From assembly GCA_019095985.1 (NCBI GenBank), contig CM032669.1, positions 12,362,466-12,426,465 of the forward strand: 64,000 nt of DNA, in the 5' to 3' direction. A program made the position numbers and the translations under genes. Source of the DNA: Streblospio benedicti. Taxonomy: Eukaryota; Annelida; Polychaeta; Spionida; Spionidae. Shown here one piece after another: positions 31,380 to 41,880 of this stretch (positions are counted from its first letter, which is position 1; the number at the start of each line of letters is the position of its first letter). The notes below the pieces were generated by a model. The model did not search any database, had not been told where the DNA came from, and saw only the letters and a list, made by a program, of their open reading frames with translations.

Positions 31380-31680
31380 GGCTCTCTGGAAGGTAAACTT
31401 TAATTGACAAAGTGCCAAAATTGGACACAGTTGATGTTCAGTAGGCATGTAAGCATTGTACAAAGTTTTTATGTTTTCCTACAAGCAATAACAAAGCTTT
31501 TTGCAGAACATGTTAAAAATTGACCATTAATGGCCCTGTTGAAAGCACACTATAATTGGCAAAGTGCCACAATCGAATCACTTCCGTGTCGCATCATACC
31601 TCATAGTTGAGTAAAGTTTGAAAAAAATCTGTTCATCAGTAAAATACTCTTAGCTTATCCGGGGTCACACATATAAAAAA
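31380..31680 (-). repeat. Reverse copy (two cores) of the dispersed repeat
   Basis: TTGACAAAGTGCCAAAATTGGACAC and TTGGCAAAGTGCCACAATCG are inverted relatives of the core at 2,635, 28,660 and 29,430. AGTTGAGTAAAGTTTGAAAA and ATCAGTAAAATACTCTTAGC also match its upstream part in reverse. It lies between exon 3 and the SRCR exons of gene C. Confidence 0.55.
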
Positions 31681-31719
31681 AAAGACTTGTTCATCACGTG
31701 CAACTTTTGCCCTCCACTA

Positions 31720-31940
31720 GGGGACGGATCCCGGGGGGGGGTCACACATGCCATATTGTTAAAGGAATAGACAAAATACTTCATTTTCATAGGGTTTTTC
31801 ATGAAATCCCCTAAGTGAGCCCCCTTTCCTTATGTTTTCCTTACGTCCCTTTCCAAAAACCTGGATCTGCATGTTCCGCCCCCCGCTCTCAAAAATTTGA
31901 AAATTAAGTCTCAAATTTCTGAATCCGTCCCTGACTGCCA
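31720..31940. mobile_element. Palindromic MITE (GGCAGATCC family), diverged copy
   Basis: It contains AAAATACTTCATTTTCATAG, CATGAAATCCCCTAAGTG and CCAAAAACCTGGATCTGC. An outer pair GGGACGGATCC (about 31,723) and GAATCCGTCCC (about 31,920) suggests a larger palindrome in which the family copy is embedded. Confidence 0.6.
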
Positions 31941-32304
31941 TGTTCTAGCAAATTGAATTAAAAGAAATGCACCCCCTTATCGCCCACGTCTCCAAGTCTA
32001 CATCGTCATATCCACGACTATATACGCGGTATATAGTATGAACAAGGACTTTTAGGCAGTGTGGTGATCAAGCCGTGGGATGTCAAGTCTAGCGTTTCCC
32101 GACTTCTCTTACCTTTGGTACTATAGTAAAAACCTTATATTTTTTTTTAATTATCTACAGATGGTTCCCTCTTAGTGATAAAATAGTGTTAAAACATTAA
32201 GATTTTTTCAAGTTTTCTTTAAAGATTATCAGTGTCATGTTGACCTGGTTTTTACCTGTGATATATGTTATGTGTACGAGTGCGTCATTGGAAACCATCT
32301 GTAG

Positions 32305-32508
<204 letters not shown>

Positions 32509-33118
32509 TAAATGTAATTATGTTATGGCGTATTTTCTGTTTTTAGATGGTTATGGACAGTAAAGGGGTGCATTATGTTTTACCCACACTAACGGCTATA
32601 ATCAGCTGTGATCAGTGGTTTGTGAACAGTGTTTGTTACCCCCGTTTTAGTAGATAATATTTACTTCCTGTTTTATTTTGTTCTGTGAAAACATATAATA
32701 TTATACTTAAAATCATGTTCCGTATTTTACTCTGGTTTGATCTATTTTAGGACCTAAAATATTCAATATCTTTTTTAATGGAACGTAATCTACATCAAAT
32801 TTATACTTTTTTAAAGCTTTTGATAAAATCTTTCCATAGGATACAAAAATTTGCTTTAAAAACATTTTGGAGCAGTATTCTTAATTGTAATAGTAAAATC
32901 TTGTATTTAACTCTATGTAAATTGTCTGTTCACACATGCCACACATGCCTCGCGTTTTGACTCATAAATCTCAAACGAGCGAGGCGACATGATTAAAAAA
33001 AATATTGACATCTACACACTTTAAACTTTACAATGGTAATCATCAAATATTAAAAAAAAAAACTGCCCACTCCACTTTAATTTCGATTGCATGTTTGATT
33101 AGTATATTAGCACTAATC

Positions 33119-33775
33119 CCCGGGGAGGCACTAACCTATATATTTTTGTACGGGGAGGCGCCACCGGACATTTGATATCTTGGGTGAAAGGTGCTAAAAT
33201 TTTGCAAAACATAAGGCTTAAAGTGCTGATTATCCAATCTGAAGAAAACGTGTCTTATTTCAATGAGTCAGTATGTACTAAGTATCGTGTTCTTATTTAC
33301 CTTTTCATATCTCTCTATATATATACATAATATTTAAAAGCAGATTCTTACTTGATTGAAATAAACCTAACCATTTGATCAAATACCCAAATTTATTGAT
33401 GTTAGTACAATTCAAAACATGATGAACCTCAGGAATTACTTTCATGACGTGTCATATTTCATGCAACACCATCACAAATATTTTTTTGAATAGTGCCTAC
33501 ACTTTAAATTTGAATACAATGCTATAATAATTAAAACAATATTAACTAACATAATTTTCAATCATGAATAAAATGCACATTTAGCTATCCAAAATTATGT
33601 ACTTGTGTGTTCAATACCGTACATGTTCAGCTACTGTTTTGGAGGAACAAGTCCTAGCTATCAAGTGCTGATTTTAGCTACTTGGGTCATGATGTGCTGA
33701 TTTTTAGGGGTGAAATTGTGACCCCATTCGGTGGCGCCTACCCGTTCGCCAAATGTATTAAATGCCTCTCCCGGG
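33119..33775. mobile_element. Non-autonomous inverted-repeat element, 657 bp, 8-bp target duplication
   Basis: CACTAATC lies on both sides (33,111-33,118 and 33,776-33,783). The ends are inverted copies over about 50 bp (CCCGGGGAGGCAC..GGCGCCACCGG against CCCGGGAGAGGCAT..GGCGCCACCGA). An 8-bp duplication fits hAT or Merlin-like elements; the superfamily is left open. No coding capacity is present. It sits in the SRCR intron of gene C. Confidence 0.82.
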
Positions 33776-34589
33776 CACTAATCACAACAGACAGTGCGTG
33801 TTATTTATGAAAACAATGACTGTAAATTCCTGCGTGTGGTGCAGATATTTCTTATAACATAACATAATTCATTTCAAGAATATAAAATTCCATACGTTTC
33901 AAAATAGGTTAAATATAAAAAGTATATAAATATATATATAGTGACAGTTTATCCTTTCATACAATATTTCCTCCCCGCAGACGTAGAGTATCTGGAACAG
34001 AACATTATCAACTGAACAGCCGCTGCAGCAACGCTGCATTTCATGACATACTTTGAGGGAAGAATATACCCTACCCCATTCTCAAGTCTCAGCAAACATC
34101 CGGGGCCATTGTCACTAATTTTTCTAATCTCCTCATTTCACAATTTCTATATTTTTCAATTTCTCACAATTCTCAAAGGGAAATTGACCCCCCATTCTGA
34201 TTTCTCAAAAGAAACAAGGTCCATTCACACATCTCAAAATAGGTATATTTTTTTCTCTACTTTTATTATTCCCCAATTGATAGGTCGATCCAGGGGCGGA
34301 GGTGCACCGATCGGGCATGGAGCACCTGCGACATGGTGTGACCAGCGCTTTAGTTTACCAATATTTATGTTGCATTTCAGTTTTCATCACGTCCGTGCCT
34401 ATTCAATGGAAAATATGGACAAGGCAGTGGTCCTATCTGGTTGGATCACGTCGCCTGCAGTGGGTCTGAGGATTTCCTCAGTTGTGCGGTCATCGAGATT
34501 TGGGGTGTTCACAACTGTGTACACAGCGAAGATGCGGGGGTTAAATGTTGCAGCAATTCCTATTGTATTTAGTAAACACACACAAACTC

Positions 34590-34593
34590 CCCT

Positions 34594-34626
<33 letters not shown>
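34590..34626. repeat. (CA)n microsatellite
   Basis: About 15 CA units lie directly after the gene C stop, in its 3' UTR. Confidence 0.9.
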
Positions 34627-34628
<2 letters not shown>

Positions 34629-34639
34629 AGGCCTACGTT

Positions 34640-36105
34640 ATAATGTGCAGTTAATCTTGACATATTATTTGCTCTCTCAAATATCTATGGTGTGCAGGGA
34701 AAATAAATGAATTCGAAATAGTAGCATTTCTGTGTCATTTCTTTATTCTATTATGGCATCATGAACTTTCACCAATGAATTGTCCTGTAAATAATTGAGC
34801 CAAACATGTGGTCACCCTTGCCTTGCTCTGTTTAGTTCAACTTGACCTGTACTGCTGAATCACCACCATTCACATAAGCTTTTTACGTCCTGAAAATAGT
34901 TCCAAATTGTTTTAGTTTGTAAATAAAACATCATTAGAAACCACTGAACTTACTTCTACAAGTATCAAATGAATGAGACAAGGCACCTACACAAAAATAA
35001 CCACATCATAAAGAAAATAATACACAATCATGTTTGCCCCAATTGTATGCGTCATGCAACCTGTGCATGTTTCTTCTACATGCATCAACCAGTTTCTACG
35101 ATAGATATTAAAGCTATCTTATTTAGAGTTTTGTGGCCAACTCATGATAAAATGGTGAAAAAACAAGCGGGGAAAGTGTTGCTGTCCCAAAATGAAAGTT
35201 TCTGCGAGTATCAAGATAAACAAACACAGCGAACCAGTCGAACACAATGGACAATCACGTTTGGCCCGTCTGCAAGCGTCGTATGTGTACAAGACCCCCA
35301 CCCCCTGTGCCCATGAGTGCATGGTTTGCATGCTGCATCATGGCCAGACTAGAGTGCCTCTCAACGCATTGCCCGGTGGAACTGTTGGGTCATCATCGAA
35401 ATTTACGCTGGTTGTAAATGTGAGTATAAGTAGACCACCGTTTTATGCGAATGGGGGTTTGTTGTGATATTGGTTTTTTTATTATGAACCTTTTATAATG
35501 AGTTGGCATGCGGAAATGTATATAACTTTATTGTTCTATTTGATGGTTTGTACGATCAACTTGCCACATACAAGTTATGCCTTAATTCTGACAATTTAAA
35601 AATGATTCTAGAATTCACACTGTGGAAATCATGGGATAGTATAGTCTATAAAATATAACTACAATGAAATATTTTTAAGTGTATTTTTGAGCATTCTGTG
35701 ATCTGCAATATACATGTATAAAAAGATCATGTTGAACATTCCACTTTAAACTCATTGTTCAAGCGCAAACAATTCAATTGCAAATCTCTGTGTTTACTAT
35801 TAGCACCGTAATATTAAGTACCAAACATCACTGTGCGTGAAACACCAGGGATTAGTTCATACTGCAACAGTACTTGTACTATATGAGAAAAGCATTGTCG
35901 CGGTCATACCATAATTGTGTGTACATGCAATCTCAAAGTTAAGTTACACCTGCAAAGACACAAAAATTGCAGAACTTTCTGCATATGACAAGGTCAAATA
36001 GATGCGATCCCGCCTGTGTGTGTGCGTGTGAAAAACCAAGAATCATTTCCCCGGATCAAACTGCAGTACTTTGTGTGTGACCAAGTGAGAACTGACACTA
36101 AAGCC
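34640..36105. other. Spacer between gene C and the Gln-rich gene
   Basis: The open frame 34,969-35,316 has no domain and an equally open antisense strand. The last 100 bases before 36,106 stay open in the frame of the Gln-rich gene (from 36,016), so a longer N-terminus is formally possible, but the signal peptide supports 36,106 as the start. Confidence 0.5.
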
Positions 36106-36396
36106 ATGCCGCCCGCATCTCTCTGGCTGTTTCTCCTGCTGCTGCCGTTGTGGCCGTCCCTTAGTGGCGCCGGGGGCCGTGATACAGGGTCGTCCGAGGT
36201 GCCACTCACTCCAGAGGAGGACCAGCAGCTGATGATGCAACTGAAACATGAATTGCAACACAGATTTCAGCATTTGCGACAACAGATCCACGAGCAGCGA
36301 ATGCGATTGCTGCAACATTTGCAACAACATGAGCAACAACAGCAGGAGCTGGAGCGTCAACGGCAGGAGCAACTGCAGCAGGAGCAGCAACAACAA

Positions 36397-36427
<31 letters not shown>

Positions 36428-36545
36428 CATATGCGAACCACACTGGCAACGTCTGCAATAGGGATGAGCAGCAGCACCAGCAACAACAGCATCAGCAACA
36501 ACAACAAGCAAATTCGAACCGCGCTGACAACGTCTGTCATAGGGA

Positions 36546-36593
<48 letters not shown>

Positions 36594-36748
36594 TGAGTCA
36601 ATATGTACGAGAACAAATGCAGCAATTGCACGATCTGTTACGGCAGTTGCGTGAACAGGTATATCAAACACAACAGCGATTGCGGCAACAGTTGCTACAA
36701 GAAAAGAAACAGCGGCTGCAGCAGCAACAACAGCAGCAGCAACAATAG
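36106..36748 (+). CDS. Secreted Gln-rich coiled-coil protein with a frame slip
   Basis: The ATG at 36,106 opens a signal peptide (MPPASLWLFLLLLPLWPSLS) followed by GAGGRDTGSSEVPLTPEEDQ and a long helix rich in Gln, Leu and Arg with a poly-Gln tract (about 36,385-36,423). Two imperfect repeats follow (ANHTGNVCNRDEQQ and SNRADNVCHRDG). After the second repeat an extra base (GGGATGGAGCAG where the first has GGGATGAGCAG) turns Gln codons into Ala codons, and that frame ends at 36,654. The neighbouring frame continues as a sensible coil (LSQYVREQMQQLHDLLRQL) and more poly-Gln to a stop at 36,746-36,748. The frame change is therefore probably a recent slip or sequencing error. No family is recognised. 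Cell-surface or egg/sperm-coat Gln-rich proteins look similar; this is speculation. Confidence 0.65.
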
Positions 36749-38596
36749 CACCAGCAGCAAGCCGGGGCGACCGCCATTCCGGAGGCATTTCTCTTCTGTC
36801 ATATTTGTCACGTGTTTGTTACTTACGAAGGGAGAGGGGTATGATGAGACTTCTGTTTTTACCTAGGTACCAACAGCTTTTCTCTGGACAATGGACAACC
36901 TCATACAAAGGCCTTTAACCAGAGTGTAAATACTGCTGTGCTCTTGACTTATACATGGTTGTAAATTTATTGCTAATAACCACATTTTCCTGCTTATTCT
37001 ACATGTGTATTTATTATCAATTTTGACTATTAAAAACAATGAGAAAAAAACTTTTAGCCTAGTGTGTCTTGTCATTTTTGTCCTTTTGAATTAATTCCAT
37101 GATCATTGCACCTTCCTCCATCCATGGTCATCTGTGCCCACTAATTACAATTACCGTGTGGTAACATGTCTGTGAGCTGCCCCCATGGTCAGTGCTGTTG
37201 ACTCTACACTGGCTGACCAAACACACACTGACTACTCAATTAATGAACACATTGACCACTCTCACGGGCCCTAACTACGTGCACACATTGACAAGTGCCG
37301 CAGTAAAACTCCAATACTGAGTGGAAGAATGGCTTACTGGCACAAAGCACATATTTGTCCTGAAATCACGTATTATCACGTTTGGTTTATTGAAGATTTT
37401 GTTGTTTTCTGTGCATCTTTTTGTTTTATTTGGGTGTTAGTTTGATTTTGTTTACGTTTTTATTTTCTTAAAATGGCATTGACTCAAGTGCAACACACAA
37501 CACGTGATTTGTTCAGCTGTAAAATTTTGCAAGACTATGACTACTATAAACCACCAAATTTACATATACATGATCTAACAATACTTAAATTTCGATTCCA
37601 TGCGTTTGGGTTGGCCAATGTGATGGTCATTAATTGCAAAAAAAACTTAAAAATTAATTATTCTAATGTTTTCTTAGACTATTATTCCACCATGAATATT
37701 CATTAGATCACCGGAAAAGCGTACTATTTTACAGTCCAAGTTAGGTTGTCTAACTGTTGCACTTTTGTTTTCTTTTTTTTTTTGGAATTTGATTAAATGA
37801 TAACTTATTTTTGTCATAGTGCGTGGTCGACTACCCACGCTGATATATTCAATAACCCTAATGTGCTCGGAAGCAGCCACACTAAGATCATCCGCTCACA
37901 CACACAGCTGTCGTCAGGGTGACCCCGCCTCCATGCGGCGTCAGCACATCACTCAAAATGCAGTTATTTGGCTTTTAATATTAAGGGGAAGGGTAGAAAA
38001 CTAGGGGGGGGGGGGGCTGAAACTCAACTTGATCTGATTCGGGGCGGGGGTGAGGGGCTTGAAAATATGCTGATGAATTTGCGATGAATGAATGCGTATT
38101 TTGATCATTGTTTGGATTGTAGGTCTAGTGGTTTGAACTTTTTTATTTAATTACCCAGCAATAACTACTTTTTCTCACCTGATTTCTTTACTTTTGGTGC
38201 AAAACGTCGACAACAGTAAGATTTTTCAAAACAAATTTGCCCGAATTGTTTACACAGCAGGAATGGCCGTTTGTTACCCGGGGTTTGTTAGAACGACCTC
38301 AGATGGTGAAAATGGGAATTGACGTGATATGAAACTTGTGCAGAGGTGCGTGAAAGTGAGTGTTAATTGTGAGCCGACATGATCGAACGTGCGTAAAAGT
38401 AATACACGACTGAAAGAGTGGGTGCCGCCGTGGTGTCTGAGAATGCGAGAAAGACGTGAATGTTTACAAGTAAAAGTTTTCAGCTTATGAATTATAGATG
38501 TATTCTTGTCAATTTAATGAACGTGGGTGGAAGTTTTGATGTAGAGGAGTCTTTATTCACGTCTATATATGGCTATATAGATATAATAGTCAATTA
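36749..38596. other. Spacer downstream of the Gln-rich gene
   Basis: The first 300 bases are likely the 3' UTR. The rest has short frames without support, a poly-G run at about 38,006 and no repeat with recognisable ends. Confidence 0.5.
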
Positions 38597-38763
38597 TACT
38601 CTCACTGTTCTGCCAAGCAACCTCCTACCACTGTATTGACATTGCTGAAGAGACATCTTCCATTTGATGCGGGCTGCGGGCCACTTGATATAGTCAAATG
38701 GAAGATGTCTCTTCAGCTATGTCAATACAGTGGTAGGAGCTTGCTTGGCAAACAGTGAGAGTA
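38597..38763. repeat. Long hairpin, 70-bp arms, 26-base loop
   Basis: TACTCTCACTG..CATTTGA (38,597-38,667) pairs with TCAAATG..CAGTGAGAGTA (38,694-38,763) with only a handful of mismatches and small bulges. The loop is GGGCTGCGGG-containing and GC-rich. Length and loop size fit a foldback MITE or, if transcribed, a hairpin-RNA precursor. No flanking target duplication is evident. Confidence 0.85.
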
Positions 38764-39949
38764 GAATTGAATTCACAAACTTGGGATAAATATATATATA
38801 TACAGTTATTCACAGACCTAATAGTATGTAAATTGTCAATGAATGGTTGTTCTAACTTTAGGCTCTTCTAGTCCCTTGGATATTTGCTAGGGTATTTTGA
38901 TATTCCATTTGTATAAATTTAGCAACAGAAGAAAAAAACTCAGGTCTCTACAAACCACCTTCCTGCAATTGCAAATCCATAAAACCCCCTCCCCTTTTAC
39001 TTTGCACCACTACTTCCTGTTTCACTGTAGCCTGATCTACTTTTCATGATCGTAATTCACTGTATTAACACGAACTGTCGCCTAATACTGTGAAACCGTA
39101 GATATTTTCAGACTTAACATGGAACTGTATGGCCACAGTTGTATTTTGAAATGGTCATGTAAACGTTGAGCCGGAGTCCAGATTTTCTCATTCGTCATCC
39201 GACTTCTTTAAATGTTGATTTATTGTTTGGTTTCATACAAAAGGGTGAATTAATATGTGCTGGTTTGTAGCTTCTGCTCATGCAATAGCTATAGTAGTAT
39301 GTGGAGCAAATGATAGACTCCATTCCTTCTTTTAGATAAACTAAATATTATAATCTTTCGACAAATTCGGAGATCTCAGATGCATACTTTACATAACAGA
39401 CCTAGTAGTTAAACAGCCAATATTTCACTATTATCTTATCTTATTTTTTTCGTTTAATTAATTTGTTTACATTGGTATGTCACAAAGTATCATTTTCATC
39501 AGGGTACAAAATTAATAGTTGTGCTCATGCTCTTAATCGTGCCGCACGTATCAATTTAAACAAGTGTTCCTTTTAGTCAAAGAAATTGGTCCATGGCATG
39601 TATGACTACTTCATCTAATGTTAAACCTTGGCTCCTGTGTATAGTTATTGCATCGGCTAAAATTATTGGATATTGAGTTCTTGTTGCTATTACTTTATTT
39701 TCTTGGGAGAAAATGTTTTTTAAGCAATATTTCGGCAAATTGATCACTCTACCATTTTCTAACTACATACTGGGTCCCTCTTTTGTAAGAAACTTAATTG
39801 TTGCCCTGGTACCATTTATAATTTTAAATTGGGGTAAATTGGCTGTTTTCATTACAGTGCTGTTCAAAAAACGCATTCTCTGGCGGGGATCCATCGTTGT
39901 CATTTTGGTGAAGATGCGTAAAATTCCGCTTATCCCCCATCCAGCTTGT
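38764..39949. other. AT-rich spacer, nothing recognised
   Basis: No supported gene. Short frames such as 39,713-39,952 lack domains and context. Confidence 0.5.
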
Positions 39950-40290
39950 TAAACAAGTATACCATATCCTGCCCTTCGTACGCATGGTCATTTGCAATGC
40001 CGTGCTCTTGAAAGAACCTTGTGATGCCAGCCCGGGTGCCCTCCTTGAGCGTGCTCAGCTTTCTGTGGATACCTTATGATCTGCTTATATGAGGTGGAGC
40101 AGTAAAACAGCGTATGGTCCTCGGCCCTGCATAGCTCAGCAAAGACACAGCTCACCTCCCACTTCACAGGATTATTTAATACTGTTTAATCCTCCAACGT
40201 CAGAGGCTTGGGGGCATAAAAATGATATTGAATAATCCTGTGGCCCACATGTTCTCAGGGGGCTTATCTGCGTCGTAGATTCCATACGTC
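39950..40290 (-). pseudogene. Degenerate coding fragment of unknown family
   Basis: On the reverse strand protein-like stretches occur in neighbouring frames: YGIYDADKPPENMWAT (about 40,285-40,240), AEDHTLFYCSTSYKQII (about 40,140-40,080) and GITRFFQEHGIANDH running through YEGQDMVYLFNKLDGG to a stop near 39,935. GC content is well above the surroundings. A 78-bp inverted-repeat piece (40,165-40,242) sits between the first two stretches. I do not recognise the family; it could be a decayed transposon or gene copy. Confidence 0.4.
40165..40242. repeat. 78-bp miniature inverted-repeat insert
   Basis: CACAGGATTATT at one end and AATAATCCTGTG at the other are perfect 12-bp inverted repeats; ATTTAATACTGTTTAATCC lies inside. 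It interrupts a degenerate coding stretch. Confidence 0.55.
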
Positions 40291-41278
40291 CAGTGGCGAG
40301 CACTACTCAAAAAATTGTTTTCGTATCACGGATATCTCATCCACAATTAAAATCTCCCGGTGTTCTTAATGTTGTCCATAATTCAAGGTACATTTTCCTT
40401 TGTGTTGAACACATTTTTGTGCACTATATCTGTGGGTTTAAAATTCAGACATTATTTTTTGCTCAATATAGATGCATTTTTAGTATGAGAATAACAATCA
40501 TTGATATAAATAAAGACACGTTTGAATATTTTTAAGATGTTTATGTACATAATTATATTAGTAATTGAAATAGTCTTGATATTTTATGTTTACAGCACCT
40601 TTCATCCCGAATTCCGCTTAGTGTAGCTACATGAATTTGCAACAAATGTGTCTTATTTATGATATTGTAGAAATCCACACAAGCTCACACAATAATAGCA
40701 CATTTTTCTCGTCCCAGAAATAACATACCTATAATTACCGGAAGTTGTCATAATACATAGAATCGCAGAAAATTTAAAAGTCATTGAACACGTGTGCCAC
40801 GCTTTTAAAAAAATCCAGAAAATGCACTCCGTATAATCTAGCCATGCAATTAATAATTCAGTATCATAGACTGGGACCTTGGCGAGGTGGTTGCTTGTTC
40901 AATATGAGATAGATAATCCCGAGAAGATAGCCAGATGAAATAAAGAGGCTGAATGTTAATGAGGGCTGGTTGTTTGAACGTACAATTGTTATAATCCGTA
41001 GACCAACTTAGCTTAACTATATGAGTTATAATGCTCGTCAAATAGTTATTATCTAGGCTATAAGCTTATCTATCATTACTTCTTTATAAAATGTGTATAT
41101 AAAATGTTGTAAGAGTTCTCAATGATAGTCATTTGTCTATTATCTTTTTTATCTTTTCACTCCAGAATTTCTATATTTTTACATCGTCATGTCCCACGGA
41201 TACACACGCATGCACGCACGCACCCACGCACGCACGCACGCACACACACACACACACACGTGGCAGATATGTCTGACT
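40291..41278. other. AT-rich spacer with CA/CACG microsatellite
   Basis: Only a (CACG)n/(CA)n run at about 41,200-41,258 stands out. No gene is seen. Confidence 0.5.
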
Positions 41279-41550
41279 GGTTGATTGAATTTTGTATTCT
41301 ATGTTGTTCTGGCTATGCTATTATTGTATCTAATTACAAAAATTGTTCAAAAATAAATTGTTCAAAAAGTTTTTTATTTAAGCTTTTCAGCTCTACAGAG
41401 CGCTAATCATAACAACCATTGTTGATTGTTATGACTAGGGTTCTGTAGAGCCGTAAAGCTTAAATAAAAACTTTTTGAACAATTTATTTTTGAACAATTT
41501 TTGTGATGAGATACAATAATAGCATAGACAGAACATAGACAAAACAAACC
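41279..41550. mobile_element. Foldback element, arms about 120 bp, almost no spacer
   Basis: From about 41,297 the left arm (CTATGTTGTTCTGGCTATGC, TATTATTGTATC, AAAAATTGTTCAAAAATAAA, TTTATTTAAGCTTT, GCTCTACAGA) is mirrored in the right arm to about 41,540. The mirror continues into CATAACAA / TTGTTATG around the centre near 41,418. It contains no coding sequence. It looks like a foldback MITE. The outermost bases GGTT..AACC may be its ends. Confidence 0.8.
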
Positions 41551-41880
41551 CGCCCAGTGTAACTAGACGAATGGCGATGCCAAGCGGAGGTTCGAAGCCT
41601 CTTACAAATGGCGTGTCCAATGTAGAGGAGAGCCACACCTCTGCACGAAAAAAGAACTCGCCTAGTTTGAAAACTATAGCTAGTGTGATCCCTCCATTAC
41701 CCTTGGCTCAGTTGGTTACCTACTTTAAACAAACAAGGACCACATTGGAAATAAGCATTACATATATATGGTTTTCATGTGCTATCCTAGGAACATTAGT
41801 TCCTGAAGAATATCAAATCAAATCAAATTCCGTCTTCAATTGTGTATCCTCATTGTCACCTCTAGTTGGAGGCAAGGAAA

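Noticed and set aside
33981-34060. An extra SRCR exon of gene C after CCCCGCAG
   Set aside because: The peptide has no SRCR similarity and soon meets a stop.
34969-35316. 115-residue open frame rich in His and Cys
   Set aside because: It resembles no family, and composition-driven openness is shared with the antisense strand.
36206-36788. Leu- and Ala-rich reverse-strand frames
   Set aside because: They are complementary shadows of the CAG repeats in the Gln-rich gene.
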